Source: Inquilinus sp052078665
Lineage (GTDB): Bacteria > Pseudomonadota > Alphaproteobacteria > DSM-16000 > Inquilinaceae
DNA: 64,000 bases
Direction of reading: 5' to 3'
Assembly (NCBI RefSeq): GCF_052078665.1
Contig: NZ_JBQJIK010000034.1
Coordinates: forward strand, 1 to 64,000
The notes beneath the pieces were generated by a model that did no database searches, was not told the DNA's origin, and was given only the letters and a program-made list of their open reading frames with translations. Both the position numbers and the translations under genes were made by a program. Shown piece after piece: positions 33,381 to 42,023 of this stretch. Position 1 is the stretch's first letter. Every line of letters begins with the position of its first letter.

Positions 33381-33411
33381 TTCCGGACATTTAGATCCTA
33401 AGTGTCCAGAA
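33381..33411. promoter_or_regulatory. 31-bp imperfect palindrome, LysR/deacetylase intergenic operator
   Basis: Arms 33381-33394 and 33398-33411 (TTCCGGACATTTAG and CTAAGTGTCCAGAA) pair at 12 of 14 positions around ATC. It lies at the LysR 5' end and about 70 bases before the deacetylase start, positioned to control both directions. Confidence 0.55.
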
Positions 33412-33481
33412 CTATAGCTTAATTCTCCGGAATACACGGCGGTCTTACCTTGTCGGCAGTGACGGACACAAGGAGGCAGAC

Positions 33482-34360
33482 ATGCCGCAGCAGCACGATC
33501 GGTTCCCGTATTCCGCCATCGTCGACCGTCCGCCCTTGCGCTGGCTGAACGGCGCCCGCGTGGCGGTGTGGGTCACCCCGAACATCGAGCATTTCCTGTT
33601 CGACCGGCCGTCGAGCTCGATCAACCCGCACACCGCCAACCTGGTCCCCGACGTGCTCAACCACTCCTGGCGCGACTACGGCGTCCGGGTCGGCATCTGG
33701 CGGCTGATGGAGGTGATGGAGAAGCACGGCGTCAAGGGCACGGTGGCGCTCAACTCCGATGTCGCTCGGCACTACCCCCGCATCATCGAGGCCGGGCAGG
33801 CGCTGGGCTGGGAATGGATGGGCCATGGCGAGACCAACTCGACCCTGATCCACGCCCAGCCGGAGGCGGAGGAGCGGCGGATCGTCCGCAGCGTGGTCGA
33901 GACCATCGAGCAGGCCACCGGCCGGCGGCCGCGCGGCTGGCTCAGCCCGGCGCTGACGGAATCGCACCGCACGCTCGACCTGTTGGCCGAGGCCGGCATC
34001 GACTACGTCGCCAACTGGGTCAATGACGAGCAGCCCTATCCGATGCGGGTGACGTCCGGCGCGATGCTGTCGCTGCCCTATTCGATCGAGATCAACGACT
34101 TCAACGCCTTCCTGTTCCAGGGCCAGACCGGCGAGCAGTTCGCACAGACGATCCGCGACCAGTTCGACGTCCTGTACGAGGACGGCGCCGCGACCGGCCG
34201 GGTGATGGGCATCGCCCTGCACCCGTTCCTGATCGGCCACCCGCACCGGGCCCGGCATTTTTCCGCAGCGCTCGCCCATATCGCCGCGCATGACGAGGTC
34301 TGGCTCGCCACCGGCAGCGAGATCGCCGACTGGTACCGGACGAACTACGGAGGGATATGA
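33482..34360 (+). CDS. Polysaccharide deacetylase-family (PuuE/allantoinase-like) hydrolase
   Basis: A 292-residue NodB-fold protein without signal peptide. The opening RFPYSAIVDRPPLRWLNGAR and the segments KGTVALNSDVARHYP, GWEWMGHGETNS (the metal/acid region) and RPRGWLSPALTESHRTLDL match the cytoplasmic group that includes PuuE-type allantoinase and imidase-like enzymes, rather than chitin-oligosaccharide deacetylases. The substrate is probably a cyclic amide or ureide, but no purine-pathway gene is nearby. AAGGAGG precedes the ATG. The downstream MFS gene is convergent, and the upstream LysR is divergent and the likely regulator. Confidence 0.85.
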   Translation: MPQQHDRFPYSAIVDRPPLRWLNGARVAVWVTPNIEHFLFDRPSSSINPHTANLVPDVLNHSWRDYGVRVGIWRLMEVMEKHGVKGTVALNSDVARHYPRIIEAGQALGWEWMGHGETNSTLIHAQPEAEERRIVRSVVETIEQATGRRPRGWLSPALTESHRTLDLLAEAGIDYVANWVNDEQPYPMRVTSGAMLSLPYSIEINDFNAFLFQGQTGEQFAQTIRDQFDVLYEDGAATGRVMGIALHPFLIGHPHRARHFSAALAHIAAHDEVWLATGSEIADWYRTNYGGI

Positions 34361-34411
34361 GCGGCAGGTTTGTCGCCTTTGCTGACGTTCGAAGGCTGAC
34401 GCCGGGATATG

Positions 34412-35749
34412 TCAGATCGGATCAGGCGCTGCTGGCGGAGCACCTGCAGACTGCATCATCGTCGCCGCGTCCGCCCGGAAGCTCCATGCCGCGAGCAGCA
34501 GCGCAAGGGCCGAGAGAAGCAGCGACGCGGGGACCAGATACATGGCGTCGTGCAGACCGATCCCTTTGAATTGCTCCGTCATCGTCTGCGCCTTCGCCGA
34601 TGCCATCGCAGCTTCGGCGTAACGATCCGAGACATAGCCGGTGACGAACGGCCCCGCCGCTCCACCCAGCAGATAGTTCACCGCAAAATACAGCGCCATC
34701 GCGGTGCCGCGGAGCCGTGGCTCCACGACATCGTGGATCGCCGGGTAGGCCGAGACGAAGAAACCGTATTGCAGCAGCCAGCCGATGCTGAAGATCGCCG
34801 TGAACATTCCAACCTCCGTCGGGCCCAGGGCCAGGGCGCACCAGGTCGCGGCCGCGCCGAGGGAGAGGCTGACGACGCCGGCGACCAGCCGTCCGCTCGG
34901 CGCGCGCTGATGGATCTTGTCGGCAGCCCACCCGCCGGCGGTCAATCCCACCAGGCCGGTCAACCCGACCATCACGCCGGTCGCCATGGCCGCGTCTCCC
35001 AAGGGCAATCCGAAATAGCGCTGAAGCATCGGGACCAGAAAGCTGTTCGCGGCGGCGGCCGAAAAATTGGCCGCGACCCCGGCGAGGATGATCCACCACA
35101 TCGTGCGGATGCGGAGGATCCTGCGGATGGGGCGGTGGCCCGGATCGCCTTGCGGCCGCCACGATTCGGCCGCGCCGCGGTGCGGCTCCTTGATGCAGAA
35201 GATCAGGGCGGCCACGGCGAGTCCGGGCACCACGGCGATGAAGAAGGGAGCGCGCCAGGACCCGAAGGCCTGCACCATCGCCCCGGTCGAGAAGAGCGCC
35301 AGGGCCAGGCCGATGGGCAACCCGAGCATGAAGATCCCGATCGCGCGGGACCGTTTGTCGGACGGAAACAGATCCCCGATCAGGGATGTCGCCGCCGGCG
35401 TATAGCAGGCCTCTCCGATGCCGACGCCCAGGCGAACCAACAAAAACGACGTGTAGTTCCAGGCAAGGCCGGTCGCTCCTGTCAAAAGGCTCCAGAGAAC
35501 GAGCCCGTGCCCCATGATCGCCTTGCGGGAGCCGCTGTCGGCCCAACGGCCGAGCGGCACTCCGGCAATCGCGTAGACGACGGTGAAAGCCGTCCCGATC
35601 AAGCCGAGCTGGGTATCGCTCAATCCCCATTCGTGCCTGATCGGCTCGGACACGATCACCGGAAGGACGCGATCGAAGAAATTGAGGAGATTCGCCAGGA
35701 AGAGCAGCGCCAGCACACGCCAAGCGTTCGCGACCATCTGGTCTTGCAT
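34412..35749 (-). CDS. MFS transporter (Spinster-like/anion-cation symporter group)
   Basis: A 445-residue twelve-helix transporter. Recognisable features are the first helix LLFLANLLNFFDRVLPVIVS, the motif-A loop GVPLGRWADSGSRKAIM, LVRLGVGIGEACYTPAATSL in helix 5, and a repeated loop GGWAADKIHQRAPSG in the second half. LGIGEACYTPAA-type helix 5 is typical of the Spns-like bacterial group; the substrate is unknown. A candidate GntR-type operator lies about 185 bases upstream of its start. A 40-base remnant of the same gene remains at 37206-37245. Confidence 0.88.
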   Translation of the reverse strand: MQDQMVANAWRVLALLFLANLLNFFDRVLPVIVSEPIRHEWGLSDTQLGLIGTAFTVVYAIAGVPLGRWADSGSRKAIMGHGLVLWSLLTGATGLAWNYTSFLLVRLGVGIGEACYTPAATSLIGDLFPSDKRSRAIGIFMLGLPIGLALALFSTGAMVQAFGSWRAPFFIAVVPGLAVAALIFCIKEPHRGAAESWRPQGDPGHRPIRRILRIRTMWWIILAGVAANFSAAAANSFLVPMLQRYFGLPLGDAAMATGVMVGLTGLVGLTAGGWAADKIHQRAPSGRLVAGVVSLSLGAAATWCALALGPTEVGMFTAIFSIGWLLQYGFFVSAYPAIHDVVEPRLRGTAMALYFAVNYLLGGAAGPFVTGYVSDRYAEAAMASAKAQTMTEQFKGIGLHDAMYLVPASLLLSALALLLAAWSFRADAATMMQSAGAPPAAPDPI

Positions 35750-35932
35750 CGGGGCCTCGCATCGTCGACGCCTCCGGCTTGCGGCAGGAGTCGCCTAGGT
35801 CTGAATTCCGTCCGTTCACATCTGCAAGGATGGACGTGGTGATCGCGAGCATCGAGCAAGGCCTGAACCGGGATGCCGATGCCGACGCTCAGACATGCGC
35901 CTTGCCCGAACAAACGACACATAATATCGTAG

Positions 35933-35948
35933 GTTGTCGGACGATAAC
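35933..35948. promoter_or_regulatory. GntR/FadR-type operator candidate
   Basis: GTTGTCGGACGATAAC forms a 7-2-7 inverted repeat with one mismatch and contains TNGTNNNACNA, the consensus of FadR-subfamily GntR regulators. No GntR gene is in the window. Confidence 0.4.
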
Positions 35949-36000
35949 ACCAACACGGCCCGGCATCGCGACAGGACCGGACGGCGGATCATCTTCCTGT

Positions 36001-36024
36001 AGCAGCCGGGCTTCGCCGGCTGCT
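36001..36024. repeat. REP-like hairpin
   Basis: AGCAGCCGG and CCGGCTGCT form a perfect 9-bp stem with a 6-base loop. No U-run follows on either strand, so a simple intrinsic terminator is unlikely. It may be a REP-type palindrome or a stability element. Confidence 0.4.
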
Positions 36025-36178
36025 GGAGGCGTCGGGTCCGAGGCGCGGAGCCGACCAGGAGCCTGCCATGCCTTTTGCTGCGCGCTCTCTGCTGTCGTCT
36101 GTGAGTGACCGAGAATCTGGCCCTGTTTCTGGCGACCAGCCGATGTCTGCTTAACAAAGACAGCAAACGTCAACGATC

Positions 36179-37186
36179 ATGGATCGGAACTCGCAGCGCG
36201 AACCCCATCGACCGGCCGTTCGTCCGCATCCCTTCAACAATCTGGCAACGTCAGCGATCCCCCAAAAGGATCGGTTCGACTATTGGCGGCATCTTTTCCT
36301 GGGCTCGATTATCGATCGCGACCGGTCGGAATGGGCGAGTGATTTTCAAGGCGAGATGATCAGTTCCACCGACTACAATGGAATTACATTCGCCAACCTT
36401 CGGGCCGATCCGCTGATCTGTACGTTCGGCAAGCGGGACTCGGGGCTCATCCTGCTGGGCACGGTGCGTCGAGGCACACTCGGCGTCAGGCAGGGAAACG
36501 ACGACACGGCGACCATGGATGCTGGAAGCGGCCTCATCCTGTTTGATTGCGATCGCCCCGCCATCACCAGTTCGACACGGTACGACCTCACCTATCTGGC
36601 GCTGCCTCGCGCGGTGGTGACCGCGGCCATGGGGGCCGACCCGACGCCGCGCGGCAAGGCGATGCGGCTGCTCCCGAACCAGGGCCTCGCCCCGATCCTG
36701 CGTGCCCAGCTCGACGCGATGGCCTCGCATGGCGAGCATCTTGCGCCGGCCGAAAGCGTGGCCGCCGTACAGGCGGCGTGCGACATGGCCTTGACGCTTC
36801 TGTCGCGGCTTCATCCTCGGGGCATCGCTGATGGTGAAGGGCTCGATGACGCGATGTTCACCGCGACCCGGCGGTATATCGAGGCGAATCTGGGGCACCA
36901 TGATCTGACCGCCGAGAGGATTGCCGCGGGTGTGGGCTGCTCTCGCGCCCGCCTGTACCGGATCTTCGCCCAACGGAATCAGACGGTGGGTGATTGCCTG
37001 CGGGAGGCCCGGCTGCGTCGCGCCAGCAGGCTGCTCGAGACCTTGCCAACGGAATCGATCGCCTTGATCGCGTTCGACTGCGGCTACACCGACCTGTCGG
37101 CCTTCGGCAAGGCGTTCAAGCGGCAGTTCGGCGTGCCGCCGGGGGACTGGCGCGTCGCCAGGGCCGATGCGCGGCTGATCGCCTGA
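36179..37186 (+). CDS. AraC-family transcriptional regulator (first tandem copy)
   Basis: A 335-residue protein. An AraC-binding_2-type sensor domain (RFDYWRHLFLGSII, GITFANLRADPLICTFGKRD, GTVRRGTLGVRQGND) occupies the first about 220 residues. A two-HTH AraC domain closes it (ERIAAGVGCSRARLYRIFAQ, then SIALIAFDCGYTDLSAFGKA and FKRQFGVPPGDWR). It is a close paralog of the protein at 37546; the DNA-binding halves are nearly identical, so both may bind the same site. The MFS transporter lies divergent and is a plausible target. Confidence 0.88.
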   Translation: MDRNSQREPHRPAVRPHPFNNLATSAIPQKDRFDYWRHLFLGSIIDRDRSEWASDFQGEMISSTDYNGITFANLRADPLICTFGKRDSGLILLGTVRRGTLGVRQGNDDTATMDAGSGLILFDCDRPAITSSTRYDLTYLALPRAVVTAAMGADPTPRGKAMRLLPNQGLAPILRAQLDAMASHGEHLAPAESVAAVQAACDMALTLLSRLHPRGIADGEGLDDAMFTATRRYIEANLGHHDLTAERIAAGVGCSRARLYRIFAQRNQTVGDCLREARLRRASRLLETLPTESIALIAFDCGYTDLSAFGKAFKRQFGVPPGDWRVARADARLIA

Positions 37187-37545
37187 GGGGCCGGAGGCAG
37201 CAGATCCGATCAAGCCGAGTTGGGCATCGCACAATCCCCGCTCGTTTCGCGCTGGGCTGGATGCGGCCCGGCGCCAGAGGCACATCTTGTCTAATGAAAT
37301 GATGAATAATATGGTAAATTATCCTACTCGGATATCCAGCCCTCTTTGTGCTGTCCGAGGTGTCGCAATGGCCGGCCGAACGGCCGATTGTCATCTTGCG
37401 GCAGCGCGGCTCAACTGGCGGAACTTGTCACATCCTTTGGCAGTCTTTCTTTGATCGTTACAACACGAGGTGCGAGCAGAAATAGAAATTTTTATTGCAA
37501 GAAAAAATGACGTTTGGGCGAAGAAGACAACGAAGGCCAACATCC
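37187..37545. other. 359-bp spacer between the AraC paralogs, with an MFS gene remnant
   Basis: Bases 37206-37245 match 35595-35634 in the MFS gene at 35 of 40 positions, in the same orientation (minus-strand coding reading GLCDAQLGLIG against GLSDTQLGLIG). The rest is non-coding, with AT-rich stretches at 37285-37335 and 37455-37510 that probably hold the promoter of the second AraC gene. Confidence 0.75.
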
Positions 37546-38562
37546 ATGGACAGGAAGGTTCAACAAGATTCTCATCGGCCGACGGTGCGCCCTCATCCTT
37601 TCAGCAGCCTTGACATCCTCTCCATCCCAGCGAAGGAGCGGTTCGACTACTGGAGAACCCAGTTCATGGCCGTACTTGTCGATCGAGATCGTTCGGAATG
37701 GGCGAATGATTTTCGAGGCAAGATGCTCAGGGCCGCTGACCACAACGGCATTGCATTCACAAATCTCCATGCCAATCCGATGATCTGCACGTTCGGCAAG
37801 CGAGGCTCCGACATCATAACGCTGGTTACCGTGCATCAGGGCGTTCTCCACTACAGGCATGGAAACGACGACACCGCGATCTTGGATGCGCGAAGTGGTC
37901 TCATGCTGTTTGATAGCGATCGACCCGCCATCTCGTCCGTCTCGTCTGCGACGAGTCACGACCTCAGCTATCTCGCGCTGCCCCGCTCGGTCGTGACCGC
38001 GGCCATGGGCGGCGATGCAGTGCCGCGCGGACAGGCCATGCGGTTTCTCCCGAACCATGGGCTCTCGCCGATCCTGCAAGCTCATCTCAACACGATGGCC
38101 TCGCATGGCGAGCATCTCCCCCCGGCCGAAAGCATGGCCGCAATGCGGGCTGCGAGCGACATGGCATTGACGCTTCTGTCGCGGCTGAATCCCCGGGGCG
38201 TCGCTGACGGTGAAGCGCTCGATGACGCCGTGTTCACCGCGACCCGGCGGTACATCGAGGCGAATCTGGGGCACTACGATCTGACCGCCGATAGGATTGC
38301 CGCGGGTGTGGGCTGCTCTCGCGCCCGCCTGTACCGGATCTTCGCCCAAAGGGATCAAACGGTGGGCGACTGCCTGCGGGAGGCCCGGCTGCGTCGCGCC
38401 AGCCAGCTGCTCGAGACCTTGTCGAACGAGCCGATCGCCATGATCGCATTCGACTGCGGCTATACCGACCTGTCGGCCTTCGGCAAGGCGTTCAAGCGGC
38501 AGTTCGGCGTGCCGCCGGGGGACTGGCGCGTCGCCCGGGCCGATGCGCGGCGGATCGCCTGA
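37546..38562 (+). CDS. AraC-family transcriptional regulator (second tandem copy)
   Basis: A 338-residue paralog of the gene at 36179, sharing RFDYWR, NGIAFTNLHANPMICTFGKR, the DRIAAGVGCSRARLYRIFAQ HTH and the FKRQFGVPPGDWRVARADAR end. The sensor half has diverged more than the DNA-binding half, which suggests a different inducer but the same operator type. The start at 37546 matches the MDR(N/K) start of the paralog; an upstream in-frame TTG would add 17 residues. It is preceded by an AT-rich promoter region. Confidence 0.88.
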   Translation: MDRKVQQDSHRPTVRPHPFSSLDILSIPAKERFDYWRTQFMAVLVDRDRSEWANDFRGKMLRAADHNGIAFTNLHANPMICTFGKRGSDIITLVTVHQGVLHYRHGNDDTAILDARSGLMLFDSDRPAISSVSSATSHDLSYLALPRSVVTAAMGGDAVPRGQAMRFLPNHGLSPILQAHLNTMASHGEHLPPAESMAAMRAASDMALTLLSRLNPRGVADGEALDDAVFTATRRYIEANLGHYDLTADRIAAGVGCSRARLYRIFAQRDQTVGDCLREARLRRASQLLETLSNEPIAMIAFDCGYTDLSAFGKAFKRQFGVPPGDWRVARADARRIA

Positions 38563-38589
38563 GGGGCCGAAGGCCGCCGGTCGGGTCCG

Positions 38590-39042
38590 CTAGATACCCC
38601 TCAGCCCCACGCATGTGACCGAACTCGCCAGATCCTCCGTCAGGCGGCGGGCCCGGGCGAACTGGTCCGGCGACAGGTTTTTCTGGAGATCGCCGATCGC
38701 GGCGCCGAGAAGCAGCGCGTGGCGGCTGCGCTCCATCCGATCGTCCTGCGCGCCGCCTTCCGCCTGCCGCTGCTCGAAGTCTTGCGTCGCCTGGTCGAGA
38801 TAGCGCATGGCGTCGGCGTAGTCCTGCCAGGCGGCCTCCTGGTCCGGGCGGATGGCGAGTGATCGCCGGATCTCCGCCAGCCGGTCCGAGAGGGCTTCCG
38901 GGGCGGCTCCGTCGCTCGACGCCGTGGCCGGCGGGCGGGCGGTGCCGAATCCGCCGGAGGCGTCGCCGCCTGTCGCGAGGCCTGCCGCCAGCCCGGCGGC
39001 GGCAAGGGCGAGGGCGGCGGCCAATCGGACATTGATCCTCAT
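38590..39042 (-). CDS. Spy/CpxP-like periplasmic protein (LTXXQ-type)
   Basis: A 150-residue exported protein. The signal peptide is INVRLAAALALAAAGLAAGL, and the mature part is helical: RLAEIRRSLAIRPDQEAAWQ is the LTXXQ-like segment, followed by DYADAMRYLDQATQDFEQRQ and a repeat-like NLSPDQFARARRLTEDLAS. Alphaproteobacterial proteins of this type are related to the Spy/CpxP periplasmic chaperones and metal-stress proteins. The ATG 39042 gives a clean signal; an upstream extension of 40 residues is open but unlikely. It is alone, convergent with AraC. Confidence 0.7.
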   Translation of the reverse strand: MRINVRLAAALALAAAGLAAGLATGGDASGGFGTARPPATASSDGAAPEALSDRLAEIRRSLAIRPDQEAAWQDYADAMRYLDQATQDFEQRQAEGGAQDDRMERSRHALLLGAAIGDLQKNLSPDQFARARRLTEDLASSVTCVGLRGI

Positions 39043-39355
39043 CGGGAGGCTCCGTCGTTCCATCCGATCCGACACATAAATTGCCTTTTCTGCGCCCGGA
39101 AGACCGCTTGGCCCTTTCGCCGATGCGGTGCGACTCATCAATAAATTGAAGGGCAGCCGCACTTCAAGGGCCGGCCCGAAAGCTGAGACGCCCTATCAAT
39201 GACTTTGAGATTCCAAGCAAAGTCCGGCCCTGCCCCGACTCCTATAAGAGACGTCGCTCTGTCGTGAAGAACTGGGTCTTGGGACACGAGGAGAGGCACT
39301 TGGGAACTCCGATTTCACGACGCGTCCGGCCCCGCCCCGACAAGGACCGTTGGAC
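39043..39355. other. 313-bp spacer with promoter of the J-domain/propeller operon
   Basis: No gene is supported. It includes the element TGAGACG...TTTGAGATTCCAAGCAAA (39184-39221) that recurs at 44880-44917, and the promoters of the Spy-like gene (minus) and the J-domain gene (plus). Confidence 0.5.
39184..39221 (+). repeat. Shared promoter-region element, copy 1
   Basis: TGAGACG (39184-39190) and TTTGAGATTCCAAGCAAA (39204-39221) recur with identical spacing at 44880-44917. The second part is a loose palindrome, TTTG-N10-CAAA. Confidence 0.45.
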
Positions 39356-40096
39356 ATGGATGTCGCGATGATCCTGAGTTCGATCGCGATCGGCGTGTCC
39401 GTTGTCGTATCCGTGCTCACGCTCGCCGACAACTGGACCCATGCCGACCCGCGGTCGTTGATCCGGGTCGGCCGATGGCTGCTGTTCCTGTTCGTCGTCG
39501 CCTCGGTCCCCGGGCTGGCGGTGTCGCTGGTCTATCAGGAATGGGTGCTGGCGATGCTGTTCGGCGCCGGCATGCTGATCGTGCCGAGCGTCTTCGGCTG
39601 GCGCTCGATTCTCCCGCGTGCGGTGTTCCGGCCGATGTGGCTGGAAGGCGACCCGGCCCAGCCTCCCGGCCGGCCGATGATGGGCGAACTCGGCCCGCCG
39701 CCGGATCCGGAGCTCGTGCGCCGCGCCACGATCGTGCTGGAGGACTATCTGGCCCATGCCGGCGGTGCGGGGCGCGGCGCCCGGGTCGACGACCGCCGGC
39801 GGCAGGCCAGGCCGGCCCCTCCGACGCCGTCGGCCGCGATGATGGATGTCGAGGAGGCCTGCGCGATTCTCGGGCTCGAGCCGGGCGCGAAAGCGGCCTC
39901 GATCCGCGCCGCCCATCGCCGTCTGGTGCAACTGGTGCATCCCGACCGCGGCGGCTCCAACTATCTCGCCGCCAAGATCAACCTGGCCAAGGACGTCCTG
40001 CTGGCCGAGGCCGGGCGCAAGGTCGGCGGGCCCAGGCGGGGTGCCGGCCGGGCGGAAGCGACGAGGTCTCCGATGGATCGGGCCCAGACCGATTGA
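39356..40096 (+). CDS. Membrane-anchored J-domain protein
   Basis: A 246-residue protein with two N-terminal membrane helices (about 4-24, MILSSIAIGVSVVVSVLTLA, and 43-66, WLLFLFVVASVPGLAVSLVY) and perhaps a third (EWVLAMLFGAGMLIVPSVFG). A cytoplasmic linker and a C-terminal J domain follow: EEACAILGLEPGAKAASIRA, the HPD triad in LVHPDRGGSNYLAAKINLAK. This is the DjlA/Tim14-like layout, and it would recruit DnaK to the membrane. ATG 39356 is preferred to TTG 39350. It lies 53 bases before the Tat-exported propeller gene and may assist its folding or export; that is inference. Confidence 0.82.
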   Translation: MDVAMILSSIAIGVSVVVSVLTLADNWTHADPRSLIRVGRWLLFLFVVASVPGLAVSLVYQEWVLAMLFGAGMLIVPSVFGWRSILPRAVFRPMWLEGDPAQPPGRPMMGELGPPPDPELVRRATIVLEDYLAHAGGAGRGARVDDRRRQARPAPPTPSAAMMDVEEACAILGLEPGAKAASIRAAHRRLVQLVHPDRGGSNYLAAKINLAKDVLLAEAGRKVGGPRRGAGRAEATRSPMDRAQTD

Positions 40097-40149
40097 AGGC
40101 GCCGCGGTCCCTGCATGGCCGCGGCACGTAAATGCGAAGCGAGGGGAAG

Positions 40150-41988
40150 ATGGACGAGTTCGAGACACCCAAATCCGCGCCGGACACCGACAAGGTCGGC
40201 CTGTCGTCCCCGCCAGAAGCGGACGCGACCAGGCCCCCGATCGCCGAGACGCGATCGCAGATCGACGCGTTCATCGACCGCCGCGCCGACGTCGCCAGAT
40301 CCGACCACGAGGTCTTCCAGGACTATCTGCGCCAGAAGCAGGCCCGCGCCCTGGCGGCCCGGGCCGAGGCCGCAGCCGCGCCGGCCGAGCCGGCGCCGCA
40401 GGTCGGCCGCCGCAGCATGCTGAAGGTCGCCATCGGGACCGCGATCGCCGGCGAGGCGGCGGCGCTCGGCTACGCCGCCATGCAGGCCGGAGGAAACGGC
40501 GCCGCCGCTGGTCCGGCCGGGGGCCAGGCCAACGCAGCCGCCGCCGACGCGCAGAGCCAGCCGATCGTCCGCGAGCTGATCGATTCCAGGGCCGACATCC
40601 GCGGCAGCAGCCTGGGCAAATGGATCGCCCTGCTGCCGACCAAGCTGGGCGGCGGCACCTATGCTCTCGATCTGAACAGCAACCGGGTGCTGGCCTCGAT
40701 CTGGTATTGGAACTACGGCGACTACAACCCGATCTCCCACCATCTCTGCGCCTTCCCCAGCGCCGATCCCTACAACGGCTTCGAATTCGTCAACAGCACC
40801 CAGGGCGGGAAGAACTGCCTGATCTACGGCATTCCGACCAACATCACCGAGCCGGCGCCGGGCTTCAACATCTACCGCGTCCGCTACGACGGCGCGCAGA
40901 TGCAGCTCATGGAGAACGTGTCGGAGGCGACCGGCCTCGGGCTGGGGGTCCACGTCACCGTCAATCCGAAGGACGCCCAGTCCTATTTCGTCACCGACGG
41001 GCAGAAGGACATCGCCGCCTGCTTCGACCGCAACACCTCGCGGGTCAAGGCGGCCCTGAAATTCGACTGGATCCCGAACTCGACGATGCTGTCGCGCGCC
41101 TGGCAGGATGGCGGCATCCTCAAGATCTCGAAGATCTATCCGGACCAAGGCACCGGCAAATACGACTATCTCGGCACCAAGGGCCAGAAGATCGAATGGG
41201 AGATGGTGCCGATGGGCGAGCTCTTCGTCGAGGAGGGAACGCTGCCCGGCGACGATGCGCTGGGCCTGACCGGCGCCGACGGCACGATCTGGCATCCGAG
41301 CGGCCGCTGGGCGGCGACGGTCGTCCGCCTCTGCGGCGGCATCGCCATCCTCGACGCCGAGAACGGCTTCGAGCCGATCGCCTTCCTGCAGTTCAACAAG
41401 GATTCCCAGGACCAGTACCCGATGGTGAAGCGTGACGACGACCACTGGGAGGTGACGTTCGACAAGATCCATTCGCCCGGCCACGAGATCGGATTCTCGC
41501 CCGACGGGCGCTTCCTGTGCATGATGAACAACCTCAGGGAGAACAACTGCTCGGTGTTCTCCTGCGCCGACCCCGATCCGCGCCAATGGAAGAAGATCGC
41601 GCATGTCGAGGATCCGCTGTGGAAGGGCAAGTATCCGAATCCCTTCCACATGGTGTTCTCGCTCGATTCCAAGAAGCTGTACCTGTCGGTGCTGCACCCG
41701 GCCCCGGCCGCGAGCGGCGTCATGGTGGTCGACACCGAGACCTGGACGATCCTGAAGGAGATCCAGGGCATCGGACCCGATCTGCAGACCCCGGCCCTGA
41801 CCTATGACGGCAAATACGTCCTGGTGCCGTTCAGCGGCTTCCAGCGGCTGTCGAGCGGCATCGCCGTGATCGACACGGCCACCGATTCCCTGATCGGCAT
41901 CCTGCCGAGCACCGGCGGGCATCACGATTGCGTGATCATCCCGACGGAGCTCGCGCACATGAAGCACACCCGGTCATGCACGCTGTGA
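40150..41988 (+). CDS. Tat-exported beta-propeller protein, thiocyanate-dehydrogenase-like (NosZ-related)
   Basis: A 612-residue protein. Residues 1-85 are a charged cytoplasmic stretch, then a twin-arginine signal (RRSMLK, RR at 87-88) and a hydrophobic run. The remaining about 480 residues form a propeller-like domain (LASIWYWNYGDYNPISHHLC, GLGVHVTVNPKDAQSYF, GHEIGFSPDGRFLCMMNN, NPFHMVFSLDSKKLYLS, GGHHDCVIIPTE). Conserved histidines at about 197/198, 268, 382, 441/445, 500 and 591/592 sit in blade-edge motifs. From memory this fits thiocyanate dehydrogenase, a trinuclear-copper relative of the NosZ propeller. The NosZ CuA cupredoxin domain is absent. An in-frame ATG at 40132 is the alternative start. 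It heads a run with an ABC transporter. Confidence 0.6.
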   Translation: MDEFETPKSAPDTDKVGLSSPPEADATRPPIAETRSQIDAFIDRRADVARSDHEVFQDYLRQKQARALAARAEAAAAPAEPAPQVGRRSMLKVAIGTAIAGEAAALGYAAMQAGGNGAAAGPAGGQANAAAADAQSQPIVRELIDSRADIRGSSLGKWIALLPTKLGGGTYALDLNSNRVLASIWYWNYGDYNPISHHLCAFPSADPYNGFEFVNSTQGGKNCLIYGIPTNITEPAPGFNIYRVRYDGAQMQLMENVSEATGLGLGVHVTVNPKDAQSYFVTDGQKDIAACFDRNTSRVKAALKFDWIPNSTMLSRAWQDGGILKISKIYPDQGTGKYDYLGTKGQKIEWEMVPMGELFVEEGTLPGDDALGLTGADGTIWHPSGRWAATVVRLCGGIAILDAENGFEPIAFLQFNKDSQDQYPMVKRDDDHWEVTFDKIHSPGHEIGFSPDGRFLCMMNNLRENNCSVFSCADPDPRQWKKIAHVEDPLWKGKYPNPFHMVFSLDSKKLYLSVLHPAPAASGVMVVDTETWTILKEIQGIGPDLQTPALTYDGKYVLVPFSGFQRLSSGIAVIDTATDSLIGILPSTGGHHDCVIIPTELAHMKHTRSCTL

Positions 41989-42023
41989 CGGGCCGTCCCC
42001 GATCGAAGCGGACCTGATGCGCC

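Larger units (their letters stand above)
35750..36178. other. 429-bp non-coding spacer between MFS and AraC genes
   Basis: No credible gene. It carries a FadR-type GntR operator candidate (35933-35948), a strong hairpin (36001-36024), and the divergent promoters of the MFS and AraC genes. A short AT-rich patch sits at about 35920-35935. Confidence 0.6.

Noticed and set aside
40150..41988. Calling the Tat propeller protein a nitrous-oxide reductase
   Set aside because: The C-terminal cupredoxin domain with the CuA site is absent and the histidine motifs fit the thiocyanate dehydrogenase pattern better.
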